A DNA stretch of 61,318 nt from Ignavibacteria bacterium (lineage in GTDB: Bacteria > Bacteroidota > Ignavibacteria > Tepidaquicellales > Tepidaquicellaceae), in NCBI GenBank assembly GCA_016783945.1, contig JADHVP010000003.1:1-61318 (forward strand), written 5' to 3'. Positions 60,966 to 61,318 of this stretch are shown one piece after another; position 1 is the stretch's first letter; each line of letters opens with the position of its first letter. The notes under the pieces were generated by a model that did not search any database, had not been told where the DNA came from, and was given only the letters and a program-made list of their open reading frames with translations. The position numbers and the translations under genes were made by a program.

Positions 60966-61318
60966 ATGATAAAAGATATACTAAAAAACGCAGATGAAAG
61001 AATGTCGAAAGCAGTTGAACATGTTAGGCAGGAATTCGTAAAAATCCGTACAGGAAAAGCAACCTTAGGGTTGCTCGATGGAATAAAAGCTGATTATTAC
61101 GGTACGCTAACTCCACTTAATCAGCTTGGTAATATTAGCACACCTGATTATCATACCATCACTATTCAGCCATATGATAAGTCCGCAATACAAGGTATCG
61201 AAAAAGCAATTCTCAATTCTAACTTAGGTCTTAATCCACAGAATGATGGTGTGTTACTTAGAATTCCAATACCTGCGCTTAATGAAGAACGAAGAAAAGA
61301 GATTGTTAAGCTCGTAAA
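60966..61318 (+). CDS. frr: Ribosome recycling factor (truncated by window end)
   Basis: MIKDILKNADERMSKAVEHVRQEFVKIRTGKATLGLLDGIKADYYGTLTPLNQLGNIS. Confidence 0.95.
   Translation, partial: MIKDILKNADERMSKAVEHVRQEFVKIRTGKATLGLLDGIKADYYGTLTPLNQLGNISTPDYHTITIQPYDKSAIQGIEKAILNSNLGLNPQNDGVLLRIPIPALNEERRKEIVKLV

Overview
The window is an AT-rich bacterial chromosome segment. Its style suggests the Ignavibacteria/Bacteroidota-Chlorobiota side: five reading frames carry a T9SS-type C-terminal sorting domain of the form QNYPNPFNP...FEIP...YDxLGxEV...GxYxxxWN...GxYFYK...KKMxLxK. The housekeeping content includes carAB, an HU gene, two tRNA-Ser genes, pcrA, rlmN, adk, an ExbB/ExbD cluster, lptD-like, dapF, mnmE and the rplM-rpsI / rpsB-tsf-pyrH-frr block. 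It is interrupted by two accessory patches. Patch 1 (about 35.4-44.4 kb) is a type I R-M operon (hsdM, hsdS, a small ORF, hsdR) with an AbiEi/AbiEii toxin-antitoxin pair embedded between hsdS and hsdR. Patch 2 (about 50.4-57.2 kb) holds an hsdM N-terminal relic, a HipB/HipS/HipT-like tripartite TA system with three evenly spaced TGCA-N6-TGCA operator-like sites, and a type II-like R-M pair whose nuclease is split at a dnaX-like A-AAA-AAG slippery site. It is followed by two integron attC-like sites around single-gene cassettes. The most unexpected item is a set of 13 exactly phased 21-bp units at about 5.52-5.80 kb. The minus strand there is an open 124-codon frame encoding a hydrophobic 7-residue repeat that the ORF caller missed. 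All calls are by reading alone; no database search or folding was run.
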